64,000 bases of DNA from Dehalococcoidia bacterium (lineage in GTDB: Bacteria; Chloroflexota; Dehalococcoidia; Lucifugimonadales; JAGWBF01): positions 38,829-102,828 of the forward strand of contig JAGWBJ010000014.1 in NCBI GenBank assembly GCA_021295955.1. The letters run 5' to 3'. Below, piece after piece: positions 23,619-32,531 of this stretch; within the stretch, counting starts at the first letter, position 1, and the number at the start of each line of letters is the position of its first letter. The notes under the pieces are model-generated. The model had not been told where the DNA came from and made no database searches. It saw only the letters and a program-made list of their open reading frames with translations. The translations under genes were made by a program, and so were the position numbers.

Positions 23619-26090
23619 ATGTCCACTGCACCCATGCAGGAATCCCACTCACTCCACGACCTTCCGCCCCCGGGGCCCCTGGGCCTCCTTGGCAGGGAGG
23701 GGGAGCTGGAGCGCCTCCGAGAGGCCTTCCTTTCAGAGTCCATCGCCGTCGTGGCGGGCCCCGCGGGCGTGGGGAAGACGGAGCTCGCCTGCGGTTTCGC
23801 CAGGTCCGTCGCGGAGGGAGACGGCGACCCCGGCGAGGTCCTCCTCGTGACCTTCGAGTACGGCCAGGGTCTGTCCCGGGTCCTGCACGAGGTGGGCGCT
23901 ACGCTGCGTGGCATCGAGTTCGCCCACCTCTCCGGTGAGGAGCAGCGCCGATGGGTCGTCGAGTACGTCCGCGGCAACCCGTGTCTGCTGGTGTGGGACG
24001 CCCTGGACAACGTCTTCGGCTATATGGCCGACGACGACTGCAGAGAGCTGCTGGACCTTCTCCGAGACCTTTCCGGGGGCGCCGGCAAGGTCCTCGTCAC
24101 CACCAGGTCCATCGACTGGGTCGCGGCCCTGGAGTCCCCGCCCACCCTGCATCTGTCGGGCCTCTCCCCTGAGGACTCCCTACGCCTTTCCGGGCTGATC
24201 CTGGAGCAGGCCGAGGTGGAGGCCAAGGACGATGAAGACCGCGCACGTCTGGTGACGGCGCTGGAGGGCGTCCCCCAGGCCATGCGGATGGTCCTGCCCC
24301 ACCTGAAGGACCACAGGCCGGCGGCCCTGCGCCGGGAATACGTAGACGCTCTGGAGGGCCTTCCCGAAGCAACCAGGCACCTGGAGGCGGCCCTGCGGTG
24401 CTCCTTCTCCAGGCTGTCGGCCCGCACGAAGAAGCACCTTCCCTTCCTGGCCCTCTTTCGCCAGCGGATCCTCCTGGACGTGGTCACCCACATTACCCAG
24501 GGCCCCGAGTACGCGTCCATCATGGGAGAGGAGATGGGCTGGGGCGCCTGCCGCACCTTCCTCCGCGAGGCCAGGCGCCACGCCATCCTGGACTCGGTGT
24601 CCCCCAGCGTGTACCTCATGTCCAACTACGTGGCCGCGTTCCTGCGCGGCCGGCTGGAGTCCCGCGTCGCCGGGTCCCAGGTGGAGGGGCTGGACCGGGT
24701 GTTCCTGCGGGTATACGCCGACATGGGCGACTACTTCCTGGAGAGCCTTGCCACGGAGGAGGCCGAATCGACGGTAACGGCGGTGCTGGCCGAGGAGCCC
24801 AACCTGCTCCGCGCCCTGGACCTGGCCCGGTCCGCGGGGGACTGGGACTCGGCCCAGCTCGTCTTCCAGCCCCTGGCCCTGGTCTACAAAATGCAGGAAC
24901 GGCTGCTGGAGCTGCGAAGGCTCCGTCAAGTGCTGATGACCGAGATCGGCCCGGACCCCTCGGCCGCCGAGAACAAGGGGGCCGAGAGCCTCTGGCTGTA
25001 CCTCCAGGGCACGGAGACCACCGACGCCATCGCCCGGGACGAGCTGGACGCGGCGGAAGAGATGGCCCGCGGCGTGCTGGCCTACCTGGAATCCAAGGGA
25101 GACCCGGGCTACCAGGCGCAGGTCGCGTCAGTGCAACACGACCTGGGCCTCATCGAGCAGGGCAAGGGCCGGCTTGACGAGGCCGAGGGGTGGTATCGAA
25201 GGGCCCTGGAGACCAACGAGGCCGGCGGGAACGAGGCCGAGAGCGCCGACGGCTATCACCAGCTCGGACTCATCGCCCAGACTCGCCGGCAGTACGACGA
25301 GGCCGGGGAATGGCACCGTAGGGCACTGGAGATAAGGGAGGCCCTGGAGGACGCGGCGGAGATAGCCGACGAATGCCATCAGCTGGGGCTGGTCGCCGAG
25401 GCCCGCCTCTCCCTCCAAGAGGCCGAGGAGTGGCACCAGAGGTCCCGCGTAGCCCACGAGAACGCAGGCGACAAGCACGGTGAAGCCCGCGCCTGCCACC
25501 GTTTGGGAATCGTCGCCCAGGCGGGGTTCGACCACGAGGAGGCTTCCTCATGGTACCAGAGGGCCCTGCTCATCTACGAAGAGCTGGGAGACGAGTCCCT
25601 GGGCGTAGAGGACTACTTTCAGATGGGTGTGCTGGCGATCAACAGGTACGACTACGAGGAAGCCGAGGAGTGGCTTCGCCACGCCCTTGGCATCTTCCAG
25701 CAGCAGGGGAATGAGCGGGCGAGGGCCTCGGCCTACCACCACCTGGGAGTGGCGGCCCACGGAAGGCGCCGGGCACGGGAGGCGGAGGAGCACTACCAGC
25801 AGGCGCTGGCGATCACGGTGCCCAACGCGGCGTTCGACGACGCCGCCGCAACTTGGGGGCAGCTAGGGCTGCTCTCCGAACAGGTGGGCAACCTGCCCAA
25901 CGCCGTCTGGTACGTGGCCCACACCTACGAGATCGCCGCGTCCAACGCCCTGCCCATACTGGCCAACGCCAAGGCCCACCTCTCCAGGCTCAGGTCGAGG
26001 ATGGGCGCCGAGGCGTTCCTGGAACAATGGGACCAGGTGTCCGACACGGACATCGTGGCCGAGCTGGAGAGGGACCCCGGCCCGGCCTAG
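23619..26090 (+). CDS. STAND-class NTPase with C-terminal TPR repeats
   Basis: This 823-residue protein has a P-loop NTPase domain (Walker A GPAGVGKT at 47-54, Walker B-like LLVWDALDN near 125, then LVTTRS), a helical and winged-helix-like middle, and about seven tetratricopeptide repeats from about residue 490 (for example YHQLGLIAQTRRQYDEAGEWHRRALEI). This NB-ARC-like plus TPR layout is that of signal-transducing STAND ATPases, which oligomerise when the repeat domain senses a ligand. No separate effector domain such as TIR, protease or nuclease is evident. The stop overlaps that of the convergent formate dehydrogenase by four bases. Roles range from regulation to anti-phage defence; the context does not decide. 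Confidence 0.8.
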   Translation: MSTAPMQESHSLHDLPPPGPLGLLGREGELERLREAFLSESIAVVAGPAGVGKTELACGFARSVAEGDGDPGEVLLVTFEYGQGLSRVLHEVGATLRGIEFAHLSGEEQRRWVVEYVRGNPCLLVWDALDNVFGYMADDDCRELLDLLRDLSGGAGKVLVTTRSIDWVAALESPPTLHLSGLSPEDSLRLSGLILEQAEVEAKDDEDRARLVTALEGVPQAMRMVLPHLKDHRPAALRREYVDALEGLPEATRHLEAALRCSFSRLSARTKKHLPFLALFRQRILLDVVTHITQGPEYASIMGEEMGWGACRTFLREARRHAILDSVSPSVYLMSNYVAAFLRGRLESRVAGSQVEGLDRVFLRVYADMGDYFLESLATEEAESTVTAVLAEEPNLLRALDLARSAGDWDSAQLVFQPLALVYKMQERLLELRRLRQVLMTEIGPDPSAAENKGAESLWLYLQGTETTDAIARDELDAAEEMARGVLAYLESKGDPGYQAQVASVQHDLGLIEQGKGRLDEAEGWYRRALETNEAGGNEAESADGYHQLGLIAQTRRQYDEAGEWHRRALEIREALEDAAEIADECHQLGLVAEARLSLQEAEEWHQRSRVAHENAGDKHGEARACHRLGIVAQAGFDHEEASSWYQRALLIYEELGDESLGVEDYFQMGVLAINRYDYEEAEEWLRHALGIFQQQGNERARASAYHHLGVAAHGRRRAREAEEHYQQALAITVPNAAFDDAAATWGQLGLLSEQVGNLPNAVWYVAHTYEIAASNALPILANAKAHLSRLRSRMGAEAFLEQWDQVSDTDIVAELERDPGPA

Positions 26091-27322
26091 CCGGCCGTGT
26101 ACCTCCCCGCCTCCTCGGAGCCGCCCGTGGAGTCCCCCTCGCTGTAGGAGTGGGCGCCGGTGCCGGCCAGGCCGCCTCCCTGCACTATCAGGTACTCGTT
26201 CCTGATGGGCCGTCCGTCCAGCCAGCACTCCAGGATCTCGCGGACTCCCGCCGCGTACCGGGCCTGGGCCGACAGGGATGTGCCCGAGGTGTGGGGAGTC
26301 ATGGCGTGGTTGGGCATGGTCCTCCAGGGGTGGTCGTTGGGGGCCGGCTGGGGGAACCAGACGTCGCCCGCGTACCCGGCCAGATGGCCGCTCTCCAGGG
26401 CTCTGACTATGGCGTCCCGGTTGCAGATCTTGCCCCGGGCCGTGTTGACGATGTAGGAGCCCCGCTTCATCTTGCCGATCAGGGCCTCGTCGAACATGTC
26501 CTCGGTCTCAGGATGAAGCGGGCAATGGATGCTGACCACGTCGCACACGCCGACCAGGGACTCGACGTTCTCGTGGAAGGTCAGGCCCAGCTCCTTCTCC
26601 ACGTCCAGGGAGAGCCGGTGCCTGTCGGTGTAGTGCAGCTTGACGTCGAAGGGCTTCATCCGTTTCAGGACAGCCAGGCCGATCCTTCCCGCCGCCACCA
26701 CGCCCACGTCCATCCCCTCGATGTCGTAGGACCTGGAAGCGGCGTCGGCGATGTTCCAGCCGCCCCTGACCACCCAGCCGTACTGGGGAATGTAGTCCCT
26801 GACCAGCGCCAGTATCTGCATGACCGCGTGCTCGGCAACGCTGACGCTGTTGCACCAGGTCACCTCGCAGACGGTGATGTTCCTGTCCATGGCCGCCTGG
26901 AGGTCCACGTGGTCCGACCCGATGCCCGCGGTGATCGCCAGCTTGAGCCGCTGCGCCTTCTCTATGCGCTCCGCCGTCAGGTACGCGGGCCAGAAGGGTT
27001 GGGAGATGACCACGTCGGCGTCGGGCAGCTCCCTTTCGAAGACCGAGTCAGGCCCCTCTTTGTCCGCCGTTACGATGAACCTGTGACCCAGTCCCGCCAG
27101 GAACCTCTCCAGCCCAAGCCCCCCGGACACCGAGCCCAGGAGATGGCCGGGGGTGAAGTCGACGGCGGAGGGCGAGGGCAGGGCCTGTCCGTCCGGGTAC
27201 CGGGTGAGGGTGGGTATGCCTTCCCGGGCATATTTGGGGGGAAACCCCGCCGCCGGGTCGTCGTACAGAACGCAGACGACCTTCTGATTGGAAAGCGCCC
27301 TCTGGGCAGAAGGAGAACTCAT
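26087..27322 (-). CDS. fdh: NAD-dependent formate dehydrogenase
   Basis: This 411-residue D-2-hydroxyacid dehydrogenase-family enzyme oxidises formate to CO2 with NAD+. It matches the metal-free formate dehydrogenase pattern: SQPFWPAYLTAERI, LAITAGIGSDHVDL, EVTWCNSVSVAEH, GVVAAGRIGLAVL, YTDRHRL (the Asp selects NAD), PQPAPNDHPWRTMP, TPHTSGTSLSAQARYA (catalytic His) and the late VQGGGLAGTGAHSY. ATG 27322 follows GGAGGTGG; an upstream extension to 27361 lacks a ribosome site. It sits convergent with the STAND gene, with no other C1 gene beside it. Confidence 0.93.
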   Translation of the reverse strand: MSSPSAQRALSNQKVVCVLYDDPAAGFPPKYAREGIPTLTRYPDGQALPSPSAVDFTPGHLLGSVSGGLGLERFLAGLGHRFIVTADKEGPDSVFERELPDADVVISQPFWPAYLTAERIEKAQRLKLAITAGIGSDHVDLQAAMDRNITVCEVTWCNSVSVAEHAVMQILALVRDYIPQYGWVVRGGWNIADAASRSYDIEGMDVGVVAAGRIGLAVLKRMKPFDVKLHYTDRHRLSLDVEKELGLTFHENVESLVGVCDVVSIHCPLHPETEDMFDEALIGKMKRGSYIVNTARGKICNRDAIVRALESGHLAGYAGDVWFPQPAPNDHPWRTMPNHAMTPHTSGTSLSAQARYAAGVREILECWLDGRPIRNEYLIVQGGGLAGTGAHSYSEGDSTGGSEEAGRYTAG

Positions 27323-27461
27323 TTCCACCTCCGGTCTATTCGCACGTTGTCGAATCACCAAGGTGTCCGGGGCAATTCGGCCGGGACCGTTTCGCGCCGA
27401 TTGCCGTGAGGTAGATTTCAGTCGCGCCTTCGTTCAGGCCGTGGGGGATTGCGAGGACCGG

Positions 27462-27905
27462 CTACCTGGAGCCGTCCTGATATGTACCTACCGGGCACGT
27501 GGGACACCAACCGTAGAAGTCGACCCGCTGGGAGGCGATGTCGAACTCCGCCTTGACGGATACCTCACGCCTCAGCGTCGTTATGAGGTCCTCGCCTATC
27601 TCCGTGTCGGTCACGGTGCCGCAGGAGACGCAGACGAGGTTTGCATGGGGCGTCAGGTTCGCCTCGTAGCGGGACTGCTTCTGGAAGGGCAGCTCCTGGA
27701 TCAGGCCCTGTTTCCCCAGCACCGAGAGGGTGGCGTACACGGTCGCCAGGGTTATGTAAGGGAACTGGTCGCTCACCCGCTCGTGAATCTGCTGGACCGA
27801 TGGATGGTCATCGGCGTTGATGACCACCTCGGCTATGGCCAACCGCTGTGGGGTGACACGTACCCCCCATCGTTTCAGCGAAGTCGCCAACTGTCCCTGG
27901 TTCAC
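27462..27905 (-). CDS. Fur-family metalloregulator (PerR/Zur-like)
   Basis: This 147-residue protein has an N-terminal winged helix (VTPQRLAIAEVV to ITLATVYATLSVL) and a C-terminal dimerisation domain with two CxxC pairs (Cys92/Cys95 and Cys134/Cys137) forming the structural zinc site. The regulatory-site residues (TPHANLVC) do not decide between iron, zinc, manganese and peroxide sensing. The start is a GTG at 27905. A good promoter lies about 80 bases upstream. Confidence 0.9.
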   Translation of the reverse strand: MNQGQLATSLKRWGVRVTPQRLAIAEVVINADDHPSVQQIHERVSDQFPYITLATVYATLSVLGKQGLIQELPFQKQSRYEANLTPHANLVCVSCGTVTDTEIGEDLITTLRREVSVKAEFDIASQRVDFYGWCPTCPVGTYQDGSR

Positions 27906-27982
27906 TGCGGGCTCCTGATGTCGGCCGCGGAGCTGGATTCCTGCCCACGAAAATACGGGGCCTCACGGCCCTCAGGGTTCTC

Positions 27983-28012
27983 ATGATACACTTCGGGCCT
28001 TACACGTGTCAA
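27983..28012 (-). promoter_or_regulatory. Promoter of the Fur-family gene
   Basis: On the minus strand, TTGACA (28007-28012), 18 bases, TATCAT (27983-27988). No obvious 19-bp Fur box was recognised. Confidence 0.6.
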
Positions 28013-28166
28013 ACTTGACGCCCCTACCCTTACACCATTCCGCGGGCTCGGGCGGAGACTGGGTATGCATTCTCGCCAGCGGAAGGGGTACCGTGTACAC
28101 TGGTCGTCACATGGGACCTCACACGGCGCACGTGGCAACACACGAGCTCCCCGGTAGGCGGACCAA

Positions 28167-28193
28167 GGGGGCGGGGCGGATTCCGCCGCCCCC
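28167..28193 (+). promoter_or_regulatory. GC-rich hairpin in the otsB leader
   Basis: GGGGGC (28167-28172) pairs with GCCCCC (28188-28193), and inside it GGCGG (28175-28179) pairs with CCGCC (28183-28187) around ATT, leaving only a GG bulge. A second weaker stem, CCGGC/GCCGG (28206-28210 and 28230-28234), would hold the presumed otsB start region in its loop. TACACT at 28096-28101 could be the -10 for this leader. Translational control is plausible. Confidence 0.5.
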
Positions 28194-28226
28194 CACTCCC
28201 GCTGACCGGCCGTTGGGGGGTGGCCC

Positions 28227-29039
28227 ATAGCCGGCGGCTCCCTTCTGGACCACCTGGACGCGGTCCTTTCGCTCCTGGGTGAGGGGCCCTCCGGTCTGTT
28301 CCTGGACCTGGACGGCACCCTTGCTGAGATCGTCCCCCGCCCGGAGCAAACGTCGGTCCGGCCGGTGGTCCCCCGCACCCTCAGGGCGCTCCAACGGAGG
28401 CTGGCGTTGGTCTCCGTGGTCACGGGCAGGCCCGCGCTCCAGGCCCGGGACATCCTGGGCGTGGATGAGCTGGTCTACGCCGGCAACCACGGGCTGGAGC
28501 TGCTGCAGGATGGCAGGCTGGAGGTTGCCCGGGAGGCGCGAGGCCACCTGGAAGCCGTCTCCCGGCTGCTGGAGCTGGTCCGGACCGCGTTCCCCGAAGA
28601 GGGCGAAGAGGGCCTCGTGTTCGAGGAGAAGGCCGGCTCCTTTGCCGTACACTACCGTCTCGCCGCGGACCCCGAGGGGGTACGCCGCCGGCTGCTGCGC
28701 TTCATAGAAGCGCGGGCCGGAGACGACGTGAAGCTGATCATGGGCAAGGAGGTGGTCAACGTGCTCGCCCCCGTGGACCTGAACAAGGGCACCGCCTTGA
28801 CCGACCTGTCCAGGAGGCGGCGCCTCGCCGCCGCCATGGTCATGGGCGACGACGTGACGGACCTGGACGCCTTCCGGGCCTCCAGGGCATTGGAGGATGC
28901 CGGGGAGATCCGGGGGCTCAGGGTGGCGGTGGTGGACGGGGAGTCGCCGCCCGAGGTCGCGGCGGCCGCGGACTACACCCTCTCCGGCGTCCCCCAGGTG
29001 GAGCGGGTACTGTCCTGGCTGGAGGAGCGCACCCGCTAA
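28227..29039 (+). CDS. otsB: Trehalose-6-phosphate phosphatase, no canonical start codon
   Basis: This HAD-superfamily phosphatase removes phosphate from trehalose 6-phosphate. Motif I FLDLDGTLAEI is encoded at 28299-28331, motif II VVTGRP follows, Lys is in LNKGTAL and motif III is GDDVTDLDAF. The frame is open from 28206, but no ATG, GTG or TTG precedes motif I. The first canonical start (GTG 28365) would remove the catalytic DLDGT. ATA 28227, behind GGGGGGTGG, or CTG 28245 may serve; alternatively the start was lost. With ATA the protein is 270 residues, normal for OtsB. It converges on otsA and overlaps its stop by four bases. Confidence 0.85.
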   Translation: MAGGSLLDHLDAVLSLLGEGPSGLFLDLDGTLAEIVPRPEQTSVRPVVPRTLRALQRRLALVSVVTGRPALQARDILGVDELVYAGNHGLELLQDGRLEVAREARGHLEAVSRLLELVRTAFPEEGEEGLVFEEKAGSFAVHYRLAADPEGVRRRLLRFIEARAGDDVKLIMGKEVVNVLAPVDLNKGTALTDLSRRRRLAAAMVMGDDVTDLDAFRASRALEDAGEIRGLRVAVVDGESPPEVAAAADYTLSGVPQVERVLSWLEERTR

Positions 29040-30556
29040 ACGAGTACGCCGATGTCGCCTAACTGGGAGGTGATCCAGTGGGTGATGTCCTCCCGCTCAA
29101 TGTTGGACACCAACGCCGACGCCCGCCGCTCCCGCTCCTCGTCGGTCATGGTGATGGCCTGGTACATGGCCTGCATGGTGCCCTCTATGTCCGACGGCGC
29201 GACGGACAGGGCCCCGCCCTGGAGCTGCTTGTGGGCTCCCGTCGTCTCCGACAGGATGAGCACGCCCTGGCGGGTGTTGACCACGGGGCCTTCCTTGGCC
29301 ACCAGGTTCATCCCGTCGATGACCGAGTTCACCAGCATGGCGTCGTACAGCTTCATACCGGCGATGGCCTGGGTGTAGTTGTTTTCGATGAAGGAGGCCA
29401 CCGGCTGCCATCCGTCGTGGCCGTACCGGGAGTTGATGTCCTGGATGGTGTTTTGGATCTCGTCCATGTAGCGCTGGTACTGCCTGATATGGGTGCGCGA
29501 CGGCACCAGGAAGGCCAGGAAGGTGACCTGGCCGTGCAGCTCGGGATGCCGGGCCAGCATCAGTGCGTAGGCCCTGAACCCCCGCACCACGTTCTTACTG
29601 GGTTCGGCCCGGTCCACCCGGATGATCGTCTTGCCCGTGCACATGGGGAGCAGCCGCCGCTCGTAGTCCAGCGCCCTGGGGGAGGAGGCGATGCGGCGGA
29701 TCTCCTGGACGTTGATGGATATGGGGTACACCCGGGCCGCCGTCTCCCGCCCCTGATAGGTAACCACCTGGGTCCTGTGGTCCACGTCCACGTCCTCCAG
29801 GAACTCCTCACAGGTATCCAGGAAGTTTCGAACGTCGCCGATGGTCTGGAACCCGACGATGTCGGCGGAGCAGAGGCCCTCGCAGATCCCCCGGAGCATG
29901 TAGCTGGGAAGCAGCCTCCAGTACCTGGGAGAGGGCCACGGTATGTGGGTGAAGTGGAGGATGACGGCGCCCGGGATGCGCTCTCTGATGAACTTCGGCG
30001 CCAGATACAGATGATAGTCGTGGACCATCACGACGGGAGGGATGGGGTCGTCCTTGGCGTCCTCGGCCACCGCCTGGGCGAAGGAGCGGTTCACCGGAAC
30101 GTAACCCCCCTCCCAGGAGTCGTGGACGTTGGCGTCCAGGTTGGGGTTGTAGGGCGAGTTCCACATGTAGTGCTGGAGGAACCACACCAGGGGATTGCAG
30201 AACACGTTGTAGTACTTGTGATAGATGCGGCGGGGAGTGAGCACGAATCGGAGGAGGATGCGGTGGCCGGGCAGGGGAGAGGGTATGCTGCCGCCCCCCG
30301 TGTCCTGGTAGACCCGCCGGTCGCCCTCGCCGATGGCGCTGGCGATCCACGTGAACTCAACCATCTGGGCCAGGGAGCTGAGGGCGGTCACCACCCCGCC
30401 GCTGCCCCGCCTCCCCTCGATGCGGCCCGAAGGGGTGACGTGATGCTCGACGGGCCCCCTGTTGCTGACCAGTATCAGGCGTCGTTTCGCGAGGATCCTA
30501 TCGCACAGGTCCCTGAGACTGGCCCAGGCCGCGTCCCTCGAAACTTCCGCCATCAT
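29036..30556 (-). CDS. otsA: Trehalose-6-phosphate synthase
   Basis: This 506-residue GT20 glycosyltransferase joins a nucleotide-activated glucose to glucose 6-phosphate. Recognisable segments are LILVSNRGPVEH near the N-terminus, the acceptor/donor site MVHDYHLYLAP, the FTHIPWPSP loop, RVDRAEPSKN and the C-terminal VAKEGPVVN and LSETTGAHKQL. It forms a complete trehalose pathway with the convergent otsB. ATG 30556 is the first of two adjacent ATGs. Confidence 0.94.
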   Translation of the reverse strand: MMAEVSRDAAWASLRDLCDRILAKRRLILVSNRGPVEHHVTPSGRIEGRRGSGGVVTALSSLAQMVEFTWIASAIGEGDRRVYQDTGGGSIPSPLPGHRILLRFVLTPRRIYHKYYNVFCNPLVWFLQHYMWNSPYNPNLDANVHDSWEGGYVPVNRSFAQAVAEDAKDDPIPPVVMVHDYHLYLAPKFIRERIPGAVILHFTHIPWPSPRYWRLLPSYMLRGICEGLCSADIVGFQTIGDVRNFLDTCEEFLEDVDVDHRTQVVTYQGRETAARVYPISINVQEIRRIASSPRALDYERRLLPMCTGKTIIRVDRAEPSKNVVRGFRAYALMLARHPELHGQVTFLAFLVPSRTHIRQYQRYMDEIQNTIQDINSRYGHDGWQPVASFIENNYTQAIAGMKLYDAMLVNSVIDGMNLVAKEGPVVNTRQGVLILSETTGAHKQLQGGALSVAPSDIEGTMQAMYQAITMTDEERERRASALVSNIEREDITHWITSQLGDIGVLV

Positions 30557-30739
30557 CCAATCCCACCCAGCAAAGCCCCGCCGCCCCGAGACCGTGCTGG
30601 CATATGCTCCCGTCCACCCCTGCCGGGAAGGGCATGGAGGATTCTTCTAAGACCGTCGTGGGTACGTCGAACCTAGCAAATCCCCTAGGGGTTGTCAAGC
30701 TGCGCGGCGGCGGGCCGCCACGCCTCCCGGGGCACCCCT

Positions 30740-30870
30740 CGCCGTCAGTGCCGTACAAACGGGAATCCAGGGTCGGGGGGCCTGGACGCTACGCCACGGG
30801 GCCGCGCGCTCCGTACTCCGCCTGGGTAGGTAGATTCCTCGCTCCGCTCGGAATGACCCGTGGGGGGCCG
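30740..30870. repeat. Diverged palindromic repeats in the otsA/SagB gap
   Basis: The 323-base gap between two leftward genes holds fragments of the dispersed repeat: ACGGGAATCCAGGG near 30759 and GATTCCTCGCTCCGCTCGGAATGAC near 30833, the latter an imperfect palindrome. I see no gene or RNA here beyond these. Confidence 0.65.
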
Positions 30871-30879
30871 TTGCCGGAC

Positions 30880-32412
30880 CTACCGTCTGGACCGCCGCCT
30901 TGCCGGCTTCCCCAGGGCCACCAGGAACATGGTGCTCAGGCCCAGGGCGTCGGGCGAGAAGAACTCCGTTACATCGTCGTCGAAGAAGGTCAGGCCGGTG
31001 GCGCCCAGCCGCTGGGCGTATGCCGCCAGGTACATTTTGCCGCCGACTATGCCTCCCTCCAGCTGGGCGGCCCGGTAACCCCGGTTGCCGTAGCGGTCCA
31101 GCACCTCGGGAAGGTCCGCCAGCATGAACACGTCGACGCTGGCGTCGGCAGGCAGCGCCTGCTGGAGTCCCAGGAACCCCGCCACCCGACGCATCTCCCC
31201 CTCGTCCAGCAGCTCCAGGGCGCCCTCCTCCCTGCGGTACACGTAGGCGCCCGACGCCAGGCCATCCACGGCGTGGACTATCAGGTAGATGCGGTTCAGC
31301 ATGGCCCCCGGAGGCTCCAGAAAGTCCGCCGGAATGCCCTGGGTGGACCGGTGGAGGATGGTGGAAAGCTGGGGGAGGGTGACGGCCTCGCGACGGAACT
31401 GCCTGGAGGACCCCCTCCGGGCGATGGTGCCTTCGATGGTGTCCCCGGCCCCGTCGGCCAGCGACTGGAGCGCCTTCAGGGGCCCGCTGGCCGCCTTGGT
31501 CGAAGGCCCCGGCGCGCTGGCCCGCCAGGCCCGGGCTTCCCGCCCGGTGGCCAGGGACGAGGCCGAGTGGATCGCCCCTATGGCCGGGTACTCCACCTCC
31601 GTGGGGGACAGGGGCGCCGTCTTCAGGTCCAGGTCCGGCATCGGGGGCGGGGCAGGGCATCCCGGGGACCCCTTCCCCAGGGGGACCACGGCCAGCGAGA
31701 CCTCCCTCTCAGTGTCCAGACCCAGGAGGTGATTGACGGCCCCGTCGGCAAACCCCGCCACGACCCTGGCCTCGATCCCCCGGGCCGTCGAGACGGCCAG
31801 CGTGTTGGCCAGCATCGTGCCGCTGTCCCAGAAGCAGTGCCGGTAGGCCCGGGCCCGGTACTTCCACGAGTTGCGCCAGAAGGTGCTGGTCAGGACCAAC
31901 GAGGCCGGCGCCGAGGCCACCGACGGCTCGTAGCCGCACGCCTCCACGAGCGCCGCGCGGTAGTCCCCCCGGCGCAGCCGGCGCAGCGCGAAGTCGTGGG
32001 CGCCGAAATGGTAGACTCCGGGCTCCAGCCCCGCCAGCGGCCCGCACACCAGGTACACCTCGACGTGGTACAGGGCCCCGGTGCACGCCGCCGCCCGGAA
32101 CAAGATCTCCCCGCCGGGATACGCCCCCTTCTTGGTGATGCCCGCGGAGTAGTACAGGACGGAGGCCAGGCCCCTCAGGTCCAGCTCGCCGTCGCCTGCG
32201 CCGCCGACCCGTCCGGCGATGGCCGACAGGGCCTCCACCCCTGTGTTCGAGAAGTCCCTGGGCAGAGGGAGGGGCTCCAGCTCCTCGTATACCTTGAAGG
32301 GCAGGGGCTGGTTGGGGAAGTCGAGAAAGTGGGAGTCCGAGTGGATGCTCTGCCACGAGTGCTTGGTGCCGTCGTGGTAGCTCCAGGCGGCCTCCACGTC
32401 CCTGTTCGTCAC
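30880..32412 (-). CDS. Two-domain SagB-type nitroreductase-fold oxidoreductase
   Basis: This 510-residue protein has two nitroreductase-like halves. The first (about residues 75-250) contains LRGLASVLYYSAGITKK, YHVEVYLVCGPLAGLEPGVYHF and FWDSGTMLANTLAVS; the second (about 320-500) starts with ARRGSSRQFRREAVTLPQLSTIL and ends AAYAQRLGATGLTFFDDDVTEFF. SagB-type enzymes use FMN to oxidise azolines to azoles in peptide natural products, but no YcaO cyclodehydratase or precursor peptide is near. Stand-alone fused forms like this are widespread with unknown substrate. An extended -10 lies 39 bases upstream. Confidence 0.85.
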   Translation of the reverse strand: MTNRDVEAAWSYHDGTKHSWQSIHSDSHFLDFPNQPLPFKVYEELEPLPLPRDFSNTGVEALSAIAGRVGGAGDGELDLRGLASVLYYSAGITKKGAYPGGEILFRAAACTGALYHVEVYLVCGPLAGLEPGVYHFGAHDFALRRLRRGDYRAALVEACGYEPSVASAPASLVLTSTFWRNSWKYRARAYRHCFWDSGTMLANTLAVSTARGIEARVVAGFADGAVNHLLGLDTEREVSLAVVPLGKGSPGCPAPPPMPDLDLKTAPLSPTEVEYPAIGAIHSASSLATGREARAWRASAPGPSTKAASGPLKALQSLADGAGDTIEGTIARRGSSRQFRREAVTLPQLSTILHRSTQGIPADFLEPPGAMLNRIYLIVHAVDGLASGAYVYRREEGALELLDEGEMRRVAGFLGLQQALPADASVDVFMLADLPEVLDRYGNRGYRAAQLEGGIVGGKMYLAAYAQRLGATGLTFFDDDVTEFFSPDALGLSTMFLVALGKPARRRSRR

Positions 32413-32450
32413 GTTGGGTTGCTCCCAGCTCGCAGGGTCCGGCCAGCCCG

Positions 32451-32459
32451 ATTATAACA
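32451..32459 (-). promoter_or_regulatory. Extended -10 promoter of the SagB-type gene
   Basis: TGTTATAAT on the minus strand is a TGN extension plus a perfect TATAAT. It is divergent from the promoter of the cysteine hydrolase, about 40 bases away. The -35 region is poor. Confidence 0.6.
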
Positions 32460-32494
32460 CGGCCCCCGCCGCCGTCCGGGGGCCCCGGCCCGCG

Positions 32495-32524
32495 TTGACG
32501 GCCATCTCGGGCCGGTGCTACACT
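32495..32524 (+). promoter_or_regulatory. Promoter of the cysteine hydrolase operon
   Basis: TTGACG (32495-32500), 18 bases, TACACT (32519-32524) preceded by TGC. The predicted start is near 32531, exactly where the leader hairpin begins. Confidence 0.65.
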
Positions 32525-32531
32525 GACCCCT

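Noticed and set aside
27906..28226. Small gene in the fur/otsB gap (about 28006-28230)
   Set aside because: It overlaps the fur promoter and the otsB leader hairpin, has no ribosome site and has a shadow-like composition.
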